DNA from: Fagopyrum homotropicum
Lineage: Eukaryota; Streptophyta; Magnoliopsida; Caryophyllales; Polygonaceae
Reading direction: 5' to 3'
Assembly (NCBI GenBank): GCA_033239125.1
Contig: BSWB01000002.1
Coordinates: 157,900,409 to 157,964,408 of the forward strand
DNA: 64,000 nt
The notes under the pieces are model-generated. The model was not told where the DNA came from. It worked only from the letters and a program-made list of their open reading frames with translations, and made no database searches. This document shows, piece by piece, positions 1-11,121 of this stretch. How positions within the stretch are numbered: position 1 is the first letter of the stretch; every line of letters begins with the position of its first letter. The translations under genes were made by a program, and so were the position numbers.

Positions 1-987
1 TTCACTCAACTCCTTCAGGATGAGGCGCTTGTCATGCCACCGTTTGGTCCTCTCCTTGTAGATCCGGGCATTCTCATAGGCATCCAACCGGATCTCCTCA
101 AGAGCGTTCAAGTCAAGCAACCTCTTTTTTCCCGCCTCCTTGAGGTCAAAATTTAGCCACTTAATGGCCCAATAAGCTCTATGCTCCATCTCTACCGGAA
201 GGTGGCAAGACTTGCCATAGACCAACTTGTAGGGAGTGGTGCCGATTGGTGTCTTGAAAGCGGTTCTATATGCCCACAAGGCATCGTCGAACTTCATAGC
301 CCAATCCTTTCTCATCCTAGAGACCGTCTTCTCAAGAATTCCCTTGATCTCCCGGTTGGAGATCTCCACTTGGCCACTAGTTTGGGGATGGTAAGGTGTT
401 GTCACCTTATGGGTCACCCCATACTTAGCCAAAAGTGCTCCAAAGTTCCTATTGGTGAAGTGCTTCCCTCCATCACTTATGATCACCCTTGGTGTTCCAA
501 ACCTAGGAAAGATCACTCGGTTGAAGAACCGCACTACAACCTTGGCATCATTTGTAGAAGAGGCAATTGCCTCCACCTATCTTGAAACATAATCAACCGC
601 CAATAGGATGTAGAGGTTGCCACATGAAGAAGGGAATGGTCCCATGAAGTCCACACCCCACACATCAAATATCTCCACTTCTTGTATGTTGTTCAAGGGC
701 ATCTCGTTCCTCCTTGAGATGTTGCCCGTCCTTTGGCAAGCATCACAAGCTACCACAAAGCTTTGCACATCCTTGAACAAACTTGGCCAAAAGAAGCCCG
801 ATTGCAACACCTTCGCACATGTCTTGTGTGAACTAGCATGCCCTCCACATGGCAAGGAATGACAATGGCGGATCACACTCTCCACCTCATCCTCCGGTAT
901 GCATCTTCTAAACATTCCATCCGGCCCTCTTTTGAACAAAAGTGGTTCACTCCAATAGTAGTGCCTCACATCTTCTAAACATTCCAT
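1..987 (-). pseudogene. Athila integrase (zinc-binding and DDE core), interrupted
   Basis: This would insert element cDNA into chromosomal DNA. The 577-987 frame shows an HHCC-type zinc finger (H..H then CDACQ) and the first catalytic Asp in a GVDFMGPF motif. It ends at a TAG after DYVSR, where the family usually has a Trp codon. The same frame is open downstream to base 1 and holds the second Asp (ISDGGKHF) and the Glu (NREIKG), followed by a GKSCHLPVE-type segment. All DDE residues are present but are separated by the stop. The N-terminal junction with the RNase H segment is damaged by a 33-nt duplicated block (969-1001). Identity is certain; function as encoded is unlikely. Confidence 0.85.
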
Positions 988-1394
988 CCGGCCCTCTTTT
1001 GGGTATATGTCAATCCGGGAGGCACTTCCTCACACACAAGATAGTTCACAATGTCGGCATACCATGGCTCACTTCCTCTAGACACTTGGAACAAGCACTC
1101 CTCCACCATTTGCAATTGCTCATCCCGGAATGAATCATCAATCGGGATGTCATCTCTCTCAAGTCCTGATGGTGGGAGTCTACTAAGGTGATCCGCCACG
1201 GAGTTCTCGGATCCCTTCTTGTCCCGGATTTCTAAATCAAACTCTTGAAGAAGAAGGATCCACCGAATCAACCTAGGCTTGGCATCCTTCTTGGTAAGTA
1301 GATAACGGATCGCAGCATGATCCCTATAAACAATGACCTTCGCTCCAACAAGATATGAGCGGAACTTCTCAAATGCATACACCACCGCTAGCAA
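975..1394 (-). pseudogene. Athila RNase H C-terminal part and connection to integrase
   Basis: This fragment starts with LAVVYAFEKF and contains a YRDHAAIRYLL motif, the RNase H segment that usually reads TDHAALKYL, then a VADHLSRL motif marking the RNase H end. It lies in a different frame from the upstream RT/RNase H frame because one T is missing from a short run near 1455-1465. Its last residues (after about 1001) come from an out-of-place copy of integrase sequence, so the real link to integrase is lost. Retrotransposon pol remnant; not a host gene. Confidence 0.8.
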
Positions 1395-1432
1395 CTCTTT
1401 CTCGGTGGTAGCATAATTGAGTTGGGCATCAT

Positions 1433-2011
1433 CTAGCGTCTTGCTAGCATAATAATGGCATGTGTACGCCCATCTTTCCTTTGCCCCAAAACAGCCCCAA
1501 CGGCTACATCGCTTGCATCACACATGATCTCAAACGGTAAACTCCAATCCGGAGGTTGCATGATAGGTGCGGAGATCAAGGCGTTCTTCAACCTACAAAA
1601 AGCCTCAAGGCAATCTTTGGAGAAAACAAACTCAATATCTTTCATTAGTAGGTTAGTAAGAGGCTTAGAGATTTTAGAGAAGTCTTGAATGAACCTCCGG
1701 TAAAAACTGGCATGCCCTAAGAAACTCCTTACCCCTTTCACCGAGGTAGGTGGTGGCAACTTCTCTATCGTCTCAATCTTGGCCCTATCAACCTCAATGC
1801 CACGGTTGGACACCAAGTGTCCCAACACAATGCCTTCACTTACCATGAAGTGGCATTTTTCCCAATTCAAGACAAGATTTGTCTCCTCACATCTTTTCAA
1901 TACTAATGACAAGTTAGCCAAGCAATTATCAAAGGAAGAACCATAAACAGAGAAATCATCCATAAACACTTCCATGATATTTTCAATGTATTCCGAAAAG
2001 ATAGCCATCAT
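1433..2011 (-). pseudogene. Athila reverse transcriptase (catalytic part) and RNase H start
   Basis: This copies element RNA into cDNA and degrades the RNA strand. The RT active-site motif FMDDFSVYG is intact near residues 16-24, followed by the thumb (VLGHLV, FLGHASFYRRFI) and the RNase H start (CDASDVAVGAVLGQ) near residue 165. It is in the same frame as the upstream 2012-4582 segment and is separated from it only by a TGA at 2012-2014, right after PATFQR. It ends early because of a one-base deletion in RNase H. Confidence 0.88.
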
Positions 2012-4582
2012 TCACCTTTGAAAGGTGGCGGGTGCATTACACAACCCAAATGGCATTCTCCTATATGCAAAAGTACCCCATGGACATGTAAAGGTGGTTT
2101 TCTCTTGGTCATCGGGGTGGATAGGGATTTGGAAAAATCCACTATAGCCATCTAAATAGCAAAAATGAGAATGTTGAGCTAACCTCTCTAGCATTTGGTC
2201 AATGAAGGGAAGAGGGAAGTGATCTTTCCTAGAGGCCATGTTCAATTTCCTATAGTCAATACACATCCTCCATCCCGTAACCGTCCTAGTTGGGATTAGT
2301 TCATTGTTCTCATTAGTCACTACGGTCATCCCACCCTTCTTAGGAACTACATGAACGGGACTAACCCACTTACTATCCGAGATAGGGTAGATTATCCCCG
2401 CATCTAGCAACTTAATGATCTCCTTCTTAACCACCTCTTTCATTATAGGATTCAATCTTCTTTGATGTTCAATAGAGGGTTTATGGTTATCTTCCATCAT
2501 TATCTTATGCATGCACAAAGAAGGTTTAATGCCAACTAAATCATCAATGGTATAGCCAATGGCTTTCCTGTGCAATCTTAGCTCATGCAACAACTTAGCA
2601 AGTTCATCATCATTCAAGCATGCATTCACAATCACCGGATATGTAGAATTATCACCAAGGAAAGCATACTTTAAATGAGAGGGGAGGGGTTTAAGTTCAA
2701 GATTAGGAGGACCTTTGTCGAGTGGAGACGATCCAAATAACGTTGGATGAGATGAATCCAAAGCAAATGAAGACCCTTCAAGGCTCCTTGAAGCTTGTTC
2801 ATCATCAAGAGCTGTTGTTGGGGAAACCACGGCCAACTCCACGGTTGGCTCCACTTCCACGGCCGTGGAAGTTGCCAGGCTTGCTCTTCTGAGCTTTCCA
2901 GAGAGTTCTACGGCCGTGGAACACATTCCACGCCCGTGGAACTTACAACTGTTCAGCATGCCTTCGTGATCCTCAAATCCAACCCTTGTCTCCTTTTCTA
3001 GTGCTTCCAAGGCTTTGATTTCTTCATTGCAAGCCTCCTCAACACCTTCCTCCATCAAACTTAAGGTAAGAACCTTCTCCAAGGGATCCTTGATCAAGAT
3101 CAAGCTCACAACTTCTCTAGACTCCTCTTGCTCGACAATGTTGAATACATCTTCATCAAGGGTTGGCCCTTTCATCATTGTGGACAACTTAAACTTGATA
3201 TTCTCTTCTCCAATGTTGAAGGAGAGAACTCCATTCTTGCAATCCACTAGGCATCCGGAAGTGGCTAGGAAAGGTCTTCCTAAGATGATGGGAACGGGAT
3301 AGTCCGCCGGGATGTCCAAAACAACGAAGTCTATGGGCACATAGAACTTCCCTAGTTGCACCGGAATGTCCTCTAAGATCCCAACCGGGTGAGTAATAGA
3401 GCGGTCCGCCATGTAGAGAGTCATCTTGACCGGTTTAGGCTCTCCTAACCCAACCTTGTTGCAAAATGCAAGCGGTATGATGCTTACACTTTCCCCAAGA
3501 TCACAAAGGGCTTCATACTTCACATCTCCCACTCCAATTGGGACACAAAAGGAACCCGGATCTCTTAGCTTAGGAGGCATCTCCTCCTTCATTGTTTGGA
3601 TCAATTCCGAGGACCTCTTCGTCATTCTTATCTCCCCATACTCCTCCAACTTCCTTTTGTTGGAGAGTATCTCCTTCAAGAACTTGCCATATGCCGGCAT
3701 ACCTAAGATAGCATCCATGAACGGAATGTTAATATGCAATTTAGACATAAGTTTAAGGAATTTACCAAAGTGATTGTCTAAACGAGCCCTTGCTCGTGAT
3801 TGAGGGAACGGTAGTGGCGGTTTGTATGGAGGCGGTGCCACATAGGTTGGCTCAACATCCTTGCTCTTGCCTCCATCTTCTTGCACTATCTCTTCTTCAA
3901 CCACTACTTGCTTTCCCTTAGCATTTTCCTTGGGCAAAGGATCCTTCATACTCAACCCACTCCTCGTTGTAATGGCCAACACTTGGCCTCTTGGGTTGTC
4001 TTCGGTCCTTCCGGGAAGCTTTCCCGGATCTCTATGGGCTTCACCCGCCTTTTGGAACACTTGTGCTTCCAACACCTTTTGAGCTTTAGAGATGGAAGTC
4101 ACGGTGCTCTCAAGACCACTCAACCTTCCAAGTAATTGCTCAAACATCATTTCGGTCCTATCCTTTGGAGGTTGAGTAAATCCGGGTGGAGGTTCTTGTG
4201 AAGCTTTTGGTGGTGGAGTTGTGCTTGTGGAAGCGGGAGGGTTCAAGGCTCCATCCGGGTTAGAGTATGAAAAGCCGGGATGGTTATGGTTGGGCCGGTA
4301 ATTGTTGAATTGCCGGTTGTTGTTGAAGTTCCTTGGGCCTTGGTAGTTGTTATAATTGCCCCTTCCCATGTAATTGACATCTTCCTCCTTGGAAGACGAA
4401 TTAGCTTGCACTTGCACTTGAGGAGTTGCTTGGTTCTTCAAAGTTGTAGCACACAACTCTCTCAAATACTTCAATTCATTATTGATGGCATCAAGCTTGA
4501 AGTTGCTCATGGTGACTTCACTCACCTCATATGCTCCCGCCTTTCTCCCTTCACTCTTCCTATGGGAGTATTTCTCAATCAC
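2012..4582 (-). pseudogene. Athila Gag C-terminus, protease and RT N-terminal half
   Basis: An 856-residue segment of the polyprotein. A coiled region and an Asn/Gly/Arg-rich nucleic-acid-binding stretch (about residues 70-110) replace zinc knuckles, followed by a Pro-rich linker. An aspartic protease has its active site in CDLGESVS at about residue 359 (3493-3504). After a long acidic linker the RT begins near residue 735 (VSPVHVVPKKGG, MCIDYRKLN) and reaches the MPFGLCNAPATF motif. The linker is encoded at about 2826-2941 by perfect and near-perfect 16-bp palindromes containing CCACGGCCGTGG, a word that also occurs in this element's LTR. Stops flank both ends, but the frame is the same as in the neighbouring pieces. 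Confidence 0.9.
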
Positions 4583-4606
4583 TAGAGCTTGTTTCTCTAC
4601 AAACTC

Positions 4607-5173
4607 TCAAGCTTCATCTACATGCTTCTCCATGAAAGTCCCACCGGAAAGAGATTGGAGCTTGAATTGGCTATCTTCATCAAGTCCTTTGAAGTAGATC
4701 TCCAATAGCTCAATTTTTGGTATACCATGGTGTGGACAATCTAGGAGAAGATCTTTGAACCTCTCCCAAGACTTGAACAAGCTTTCTCTATCCTTCATCA
4801 TGAAGGCATTTATTTTCCCTCTTAACTCGGTAGTCTTGGAAGGTGGGAAGAACTTAGTCAAAAACTCGGTTGTCATTTCCTCCCAAGTACTCACTCGCCC
4901 TTGTGGAATAGATTGATACCAAGCCAAGGCCTTGTCCTTAAGAGAGAAGGAGAAAGCCCTTAGCTTATGGTTGTTGCTCTCCAATCTTGGCGGTCTAAGA
5001 GTCTCCATCAAAATCTCATAGTTCATCAAGTGTTGATGAGGAGACTCTCCTTCCATCCCTCCAAATTGATTATGCCGGATCATATGTAGAACTTGAGGGC
5101 AGAGCTCGTAGTTGTGGGTTGCGGGATCTCCTAAGTTCACACCCGGACGGTGTGCTCTTTGTGCCGGATCCAT
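4607..5173 (-). pseudogene. Athila Gag core (retrotransposon gag domain)
   Basis: This is the particle-forming capsid domain. It contains the family pattern ending in FFPPSKTTELRGKI and SLFKSWERFKDLLLDCP, typical of plant Ty3/Gypsy Gag cores. It starts at MDPAQRAHRPG and ends at a TGA (4607-4609), after which the same frame continues into 2012-4582. The stop replaces a sense codon in an otherwise conserved stretch, so it looks like a point mutation rather than a natural domain end. Confidence 0.88.
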
Positions 5174-5242
5174 ACGTCTCCCTAATGTTTGTGGCTCTTC
5201 AATTGCAATGGGGACAACCCTAACATTCGCCGCCGGCTGCGG

Positions 5243-5575
5243 TTATGGTGGAGGAGGTGGAGGTTGTTGACGATTAAGCTCTCCTTGCACAAGGGCTTGC
5301 CTAATCTCATCAATCTCCCTCCTAGTTGCTTCTTGCCTCTCATTGGCAAGTCTCCTTTCTTCCTCCAAGAGCTCATCTCTTAGCCTTATTTGCTCTAAAG
5401 CCTCATCCAACTCAGCTTGGAGATCTCTCCCGGACATCTCTTTTCCCTTTCTAATGCTCTTGGATCTAGATCTAAGGGTTTTCTCCGGTTCGGGATCGAA
5501 TGGAGCTAAATCCTTGCCACGAGATCTTCGCATGCACCTAAAGAGTAAGAGATGTCCTGAAAAGCAAAGACACAC
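5243..5575 (-). pseudogene. Athila Gag N-terminus
   Basis: The first Gag segment after the PBS. It is a basic, charged sequence (MRRSRGKDLAPFDPEPEK) followed by a predicted coiled coil rich in Glu, Arg and Leu, ending in a Pro run and an in-frame TAA at 5243-5245. The more likely start is the internal Met at MRRSRG; the residues before it (MCLCFSGHLLL) are leader sequence. The same N-terminal design (PYDPEPEK plus coiled coil) appears in the Gag at 59357-59638, so both belong to one lineage. Confidence 0.8.
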
Positions 5576-5651
5576 ACCAAAGAGAGATCAAAAGCAACAA
5601 GAAAGATCTACACTATAAACAATCACAAAATAGACTCAATCTAGACCTAGT

Positions 5652-5668
5652 CCCCGGCAACGGCGCCA
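5652..5668 (-). other. Primer-binding site, Asp-tRNA type
   Basis: On the minus strand the site reads TGGCGCCGTTGCCGGGG, the PBS usual for Athila/Tat elements, where the 3' end of a tRNA primes minus-strand cDNA. It lies six bases beyond the LTR end, which fixes the direction of the element. Confidence 0.92.
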
Positions 5669-5674
5669 AAAACT

Positions 5675-7490
5675 TGTTACGCTCAGGATGTGATACGCAA
5701 TGGGTTTTACAATTTATAAACTCGTTATATTTCTCCTAACTCCTAGCGAACCCGCAGTGTACGGGACGTTTGTAGTAGGGATAGTATTTCGAGGTCGAAC
5801 ACAAAGACTAAGGTGAGATTGATTCGATTTATGATTAAGTATAGTGAAGATCTAGGTTGTAGAAAAGAGAAACAAATAAAGAAATGAAAACCTCAATGTT
5901 TTTGGTTGGTTTTTTTTGGTGATCAATCAAGGATCACAAATGATGCAAAGTAAACAATCAATTAAGCTAACAAATCAACACAAACAAACAAGCTAAACAC
6001 GAGATATGAATCAAGAGAGAAAAGCGGTTTCTAGGGGTTGGAAGTTTTCGTTATGGCATAGGACTCAAGCTATCTAATCATCCTTGGATTAGCTATGATA
6101 TGTTGGGAGTGACTGTTTCTAGATTGGGATCAATCACCGGGTAGGTCTCATGGTCCACTTGTCCATCCCTAAGGTCTCATTACCGGGTAAGTCTCTAAGA
6201 ACCTAAGGGGTGGAATTCTACACAAACCGGATTGTTACCTAGGGATCTAACCTATCCTTACCGGGTAAGTCTCGAAAGGGTTAGTCCTAACAACTATCCT
6301 AGCACACTTAGTCCAATGGCGGCTTATGAGGCTCACCACTACCTAGGGTTTGTCATCTTTGAAATCTAAGAGTAAGAATCACCGGGTAAGTCTCTTCTAA
6401 CACTTAGTTGCTACACTAGGTCACCCTAGGGTAGATTTTACTCAACAAACACTAGGATTTCAACATTCTAACAATCTAAAGCTAGATCCATCGAACCAGG
6501 GAGAATCACGGGCTGTTCTACCAAGTCCATGGATGTGGTCTGGCAAGATCAAACCGTGGACTCCGACAGAGGCTACGTCCAAGTAAGTGACTCATCCAAG
6601 GGCAAATCTAAGTCCATCCTATCATAGTCCTAGCCATAACCATCCTTTCCTTACCCTAGAATCACATCTATTTGGCCTATAACATTCATCATAACAATCG
6701 AAATCATCAAACATAAAATCATGGCTTCCATTTGCAAGATAATGAAGAGAAAGAGATGAACAAGTGAAGTAAACGAAACCAAGCTGAAAGTAAGATTAAA
6801 ATGACTCACAACCCTTCCAAAAGAAGGTTTAGATGGTTCATACAACTCTAGAAATCGATTCCGAAATTCTTCACTATAAAAGCTATCAAGGTCTAACAAT
6901 GGTGTGTTCTTCTCCTTCCTCTCCAATGGAGCTCTTCTTCCTCCTCCAATGGTGGCTTCTCCAAAGAATCTTCTTGTTGAGAGTGTATGTGGAATTGGAT
7001 GGTGGAATGGAAGATGAAAGATCCTCCTCTCAGCCAATGCAGGACCACTTTTATACTACAACTTGCAAGAGCTGGCCAAGAGATCGTGGCACAGCTGTCA
7101 CAACCGCCTGGCAAGAACCACGGTTGGTTCCACGGCCGTGGACCTTCAGTGAACCGTGGTTTGGTGCTTCAGCGTTACCTTGGTTCATTAAGCTTTGATT
7201 TGGTGCATGGCTTGTGTTGGCAAGGTTCCATGAGTCCTCCTTAGACCTTAGCTTGCATCCTAATGAGTCCAAGGGTGTATCATCTTGATGAACGATCTTC
7301 AAACGTCTTGATTTAGCTCCTAAATCTCCCAAAATACCTACAAAGTAATGCACAAGTCCGTGTAGACGTCTATCTCGACAAAATACGTGAATTGAGTGCA
7401 AACGTCGTGATCTAGTGCTAAACCATGCATGAATGAGTGAGAAATCTATCTAAATGACTACCTAAACCTAAGTCATAAATCGTGTTATCA
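5675..7490 (-). repeat. Athila LTR (5' LTR)
   Basis: A 1,816-bp LTR bounded by TG...CA with matching ends (TGTTAC at 5675; GTTATCA at 7484-7490). It contains four copies of a 14-nt motif (GAGACTTACCCGGT on the sense strand) between 6136 and 6394, and a CCACGGCCGTGG palindrome at 7128-7143. Several open frames near 6651-7401 are not conserved and I treat them as chance. Confidence 0.85.
6136..6394 (-). repeat. Four spaced copies of the GAGACTTACCCGGT motif
   Basis: Copies start near 6136 (one mismatch), 6182, 6260 and 6381 and are separated by unrelated sequence. The same motif occurs four times in each of the LTRs at 57467-59260 and 59639-61390. Read on the opposite strand it contains GGTAAGT, a perfect plant 5' splice-site core. 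Role unknown. Confidence 0.85.
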
Positions 7491-9386
7491 CATACACAAC
7501 CTGACTCCAACCAAAACCCATTCCTAAAATGTACGGAACCCCGGCTATCCACTCTTCCGGATCTCTCGGCCGCATTCCTAACCTACAAGACAATCTACAA
7601 CATTCGGTATAAAACCGTTAGCTAATATTCAAGGCATTAGAATCAAGGTGAAAGGCACAAACACAAGTAAATCATCATAAACACACATCATACTCTAAAA
7701 CACACAAATCCGGTTTATTATCTTTTTATTATTAAATCATATCTCGTTCTAATTCAACTTCTTTTGTGACACAAGAATCTCCTGAAACTCGCCTCGGTCC
7801 CTACTTACCAGCAAGGAATGGTACTGATGCATCCGTCCGTCTACCCGCACAAGCTAGTCGTCGAGAACATCCTAGACTCTCACAAGAGCTAGGCAGATGA
7901 TGTCACCGCCCGTTATCATACACTTGGACCAAAATAATATAAGGGTGGTGGTCCTATTACCTGTTTAGTTTTTATAACATAAACAATAAAACACAAAACA
8001 CCAAACACGCATCGAAACTAATACGAAGAATACGAGCTAAGTAAGTCCGGAGACTTACCTGTCTCAAAGATAATCCTGCTATATCCCGCTCTCAGCTTCC
8101 CGCATGAAGGAACTCAACGCCAGGTCAAACAAGACACACTATCAACATCTCTCCCAAGATCCTGCATAAGTCCATACACACATCAGAATAACGATAAACA
8201 CCAAGCATGCTATCACACATTTCCCGTTTAATTATCTTAATAACATTATACACTCAAAACCATATTTATGGTTGTGACACGAGAAATATATCATTCTCGT
8301 CTGTGGGTACCATAACCATCTGGAGTGGAATCAGGCGCACTCCCCATATATGTTGGAATGACGAAGTATCATGTCCTTATACCGAGTTTGGCTAACCTCA
8401 GAAAACCTTTCAGACTCCTTACAAGAAATGAGAAAGGTTATCACCGCCCGCTTCAAGGGGGCCAATTATACGTCGGTAATAATCAATATCGCATGTTATA
8501 AAGCACATAACAATCACCACTCATGCATACATCCAATATAGGAGTTTAGCTAAGTAAGTCCTACGAACTAACCTGAATCAAAATATCACCTCAACTATGA
8601 TCAACTCTCCAATTCCCGTAGGAATGAGTACTTCCTAATCACAAGGCATATGAAATGTATCAACCTCGTTTCATAAACTAAGGGATCACACCTAGAACCA
8701 AGGGATCTCTACGGATCATAAACATTTTATAAACCTCGAATATCATACTAAACCTCAAAGGCCTCATCAGGGCATACATCATCATCATGATATCATCATC
8801 ATACTCACATACATCCTAGCATGCTTCTAAACCCAAGCCAAAGACAAGGAAAGGATTGGAACATACCAACACTTGGTAAGTTTTGATATAAGGTGCACCC
8901 GTGAGAATGGAAGGGTGCGGGGCGGTGACAAGCTGCGATAGTGGAGAGAAGACGCCGTAGGGGCGGTAACAAGCTTTAGCCGCAGGGGTGGCAATGGAAA
9001 ACCACGGGGGCAGTTTCCTTGACAGGGGCGATTCCATAGCACATGATCTCGATCCACAATCCCATACACAAATCACTAAGGCACCAAGGCCTTCAAATAA
9101 CACACTACACATCGATGAACATCCACAAAACCGATTCCTTGTTGAATCAAACAAGGAAAAGAGGAAAGAAAGAAGAAAAGGAAGGAAGAGAGCTTACTCT
9201 CTTCTGTAACTCAAACAAAAACAGATCACATACATTTGCACCTCTTATACTTCAGCAACCAACAACAACAACCATCAACATAACACCATCATCATGCCAA
9301 CTCCAAAACATGAGGAAGATCAAAGGTAAATCCAAAGGAAGAAATCAAGAGAAGGAAAGAGAAGAAGAATGTGAGAGGAAGAGTGA
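7491..9386 (-). repeat. Minus-strand Tekay-like LTR material with an internally duplicated module
   Basis: On the minus strand this shares landmarks with the E2/E4 LTRs: an AACGGGCGGTGA-type block (near 7905), a CAGGTAAGT donor-like site (near 8057) and an AGCTAACGG...GTTGTAG block (near 7600-7625). A second, diverged copy of the first two landmarks occurs at about 8262-8575 (GGGCGGTGA near 8433, donor-like site near 8571), so the module is duplicated. Sequence at 8917-9030 is rich in CGCAGGGGCGG words. The clean LTR ends are not visible: the left is cut by the Athila insertion and the right edge is uncertain. Frames at 8816-9426 are low-complexity and not conserved. Confidence 0.6.
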
Positions 9387-10106
9387 TACGCCCCCGGATG
9401 GAAATGTCATCTGTGTTTCCGGCTAGTAGGACCCGACACCATTATGAAGAACTATTAAATAGTTCGGCTACTTAATAATAGACTTTTTATATTCAGAAAT
9501 TTTAAATTTGGAACTTAATTCCGTGACTTAAATTCCAAGGAGAAACTTCAACTACTTCTTCTTGATCGTTCGAATTGGATCAAATGTAGAACTTGAACGG
9601 CGGAGGCTTAGAAATGGATGCGGAAGCGTTCGGTCCATCCGATCTAGTTACATCGAATCATCCACGAAGTGGAGTATATAATGTTGATCCTTCCAAAAGG
9701 ATCCTCGAGTATGAAGGCTTGGATCAAAGACTAGATCTAAGATAGAACTTTAAGACGATTGAAGAAGAAGTGCTACCTCAACCAAGTAAGAGGATTGTCC
9801 TTCACAATACTTGGATTCAACTTATACATATTTTACAATGAGTCAAACATCCCCTTATATAGTGGATGAAGGTCATACAAAGAGTCGGAACATAAATGAC
9901 GGAAATTAAAGTCGGAATTAAGTTCCGAAAATGAAAACTCTAAAATATGAAAGGTCGGAATTTAAGTCACATAATTAAGTTTCGGAATTAAAGTTCTGAA
10001 TATAAAAAAGTCTATTGTTAAATAGCCGAAATATTTAATAGCTCTTCCAAATGGTGTCGAATCCTTCCAGCCGAAAACAAGGATGACATTGTCATCCGAG
10101 GGCGTA
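9387..10106. mobile_element. Inverted-repeat DNA element (MITE/MULE-like), about 720 bp
   Basis: The left arm (9387 to about 9543) and right arm (about 9957-10106) are imperfect inverted copies about 150 bp long. The ends read TACGCCC and GGGCGTA. The arms carry the same ordered landmarks, including CGACACCAT and TTAAATA blocks. No transposase frame lies inside. I could not find a convincing target duplication, so the superfamily is open. Confidence 0.6.
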
Positions 10107-11121
10107 TAAGTGAAGAATGAGAGGGAGGGTTGTCAGTCGTTGGAGTCGAACAAACTAAGCCCGTTTCTTCTTCTTTTTTTTCCAGATTTATGTAATTACC
10201 AAATTCCATTAATGATGAGTGTGTGGGAGCCGTTGATTTAAATCTCATCTAATTGCTCACAATCTTCCTAATTCCTATCCACAAGCCTTCTCCTCACCGG
10301 AACTAGCTTCTATATATATAATGAACTTATAATTGTACATTATATCATATTACTCTAATAGAAAAAGTAGATGTACTAACGGTATATTTATCATTTAAGT
10401 GTTGATGTGTACTTTTTACTTGTATACAAATATAAAAAAACTTGAAAGAATTTGCAAATAAAATAAGTTTACAACCCTAAAATCATCATGTATGAAATTG
10501 TAATTTTACAATTTAAAATATACTATAAATTTTCTTTCAATAGTTTTAACTATTAATTTATTATTGAACTAAAGACCCACACAACAAAAGTTACACTTGT
10601 GAACCGAAGCATTGGGAGCATGCATCAACTTATTTTTCTTCTTTGTCTATTTGGTTAGGGCCTTGGTTTATATTTAACTATGAAGACTTCTTCTCTCGCT
10701 TTTGTGGCCTCCAAACCCAGTTTTGGACACTTGAAGATCATATATTACGGGAAATAGAAACAATAGATATGTGCTCTGAGTTTTATGTAGCGTTGGGCAA
10801 TCTTTAAACTTTTGTTCATAGTTTCGATATTTTTAAATATACAATCAAGAACACCGTTCCCTAAAGGCCAACATTCTTTGACGAGTGTTTTTTTTTTAAC
10901 AAACTATGGCAGAGAGTTTTTTGCCTAAGGTATGGTATGATCCTATGATGTATCAATATAATCGAAGACAATATTTAGTAAACTATTGCTCAATAACTTT
11001 AAAATGAGAGTTTGAAAGATAAATTTAGATTTTTTTCCTATTAAAATAAATATTTTGCAATGATAAACTATTTTACAATCAATTTAACTAAATATAGGTA
11101 ATTTCTTTTATCCCTGCTTTT
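10107..11121. other. AT-rich non-coding stretch
   Basis: No coding frame or RNA gene is recognisable. At 10261-10320 there is a segment (CCTATCCACAAG then CTCCTCACCGG, then a TA run) that matches one end of the palindromic element at 35705-36350, so a fragment of that MITE family is present. Sequence from about 11093 is shared with 17224-17256. Confidence 0.5.

Larger units (their letters stand above)
1..7490 (-). mobile_element. Athila-type Ty3/Gypsy LTR retrotransposon, 3' part outside window
   Basis: Read on the minus strand the order is LTR (7490-5675), PBS, gag, protease, RT, RNase H, integrase; the element leaves the window at base 1 before its 3' LTR. The PBS matches the Asp-tRNA-type site usual in Athila/Tat elements, and the gag has an Asn/Gly-rich stretch and no zinc knuckle. 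The reading frame is continuous from gag to RT except for in-frame stops; one frameshift lies in RNase H and a small duplication disrupts the integrase start. It is therefore a defective copy. It is inserted in a minus-strand Tekay-like LTR that resumes at 7491. The target duplication cannot be checked because the other end is missing. Confidence 0.9.

Noticed and set aside
6651..7401. Several overlapping frames of 73-128 residues in the Athila LTR
   Set aside because: Frames on both strands of one LTR, no domain and no conservation in the Y or X LTR.
9043..9426. 127-residue Lys/Glu/Arg-rich frame
   Set aside because: Purine-rich low-complexity sequence in LTR material running into the inverted-repeat element.
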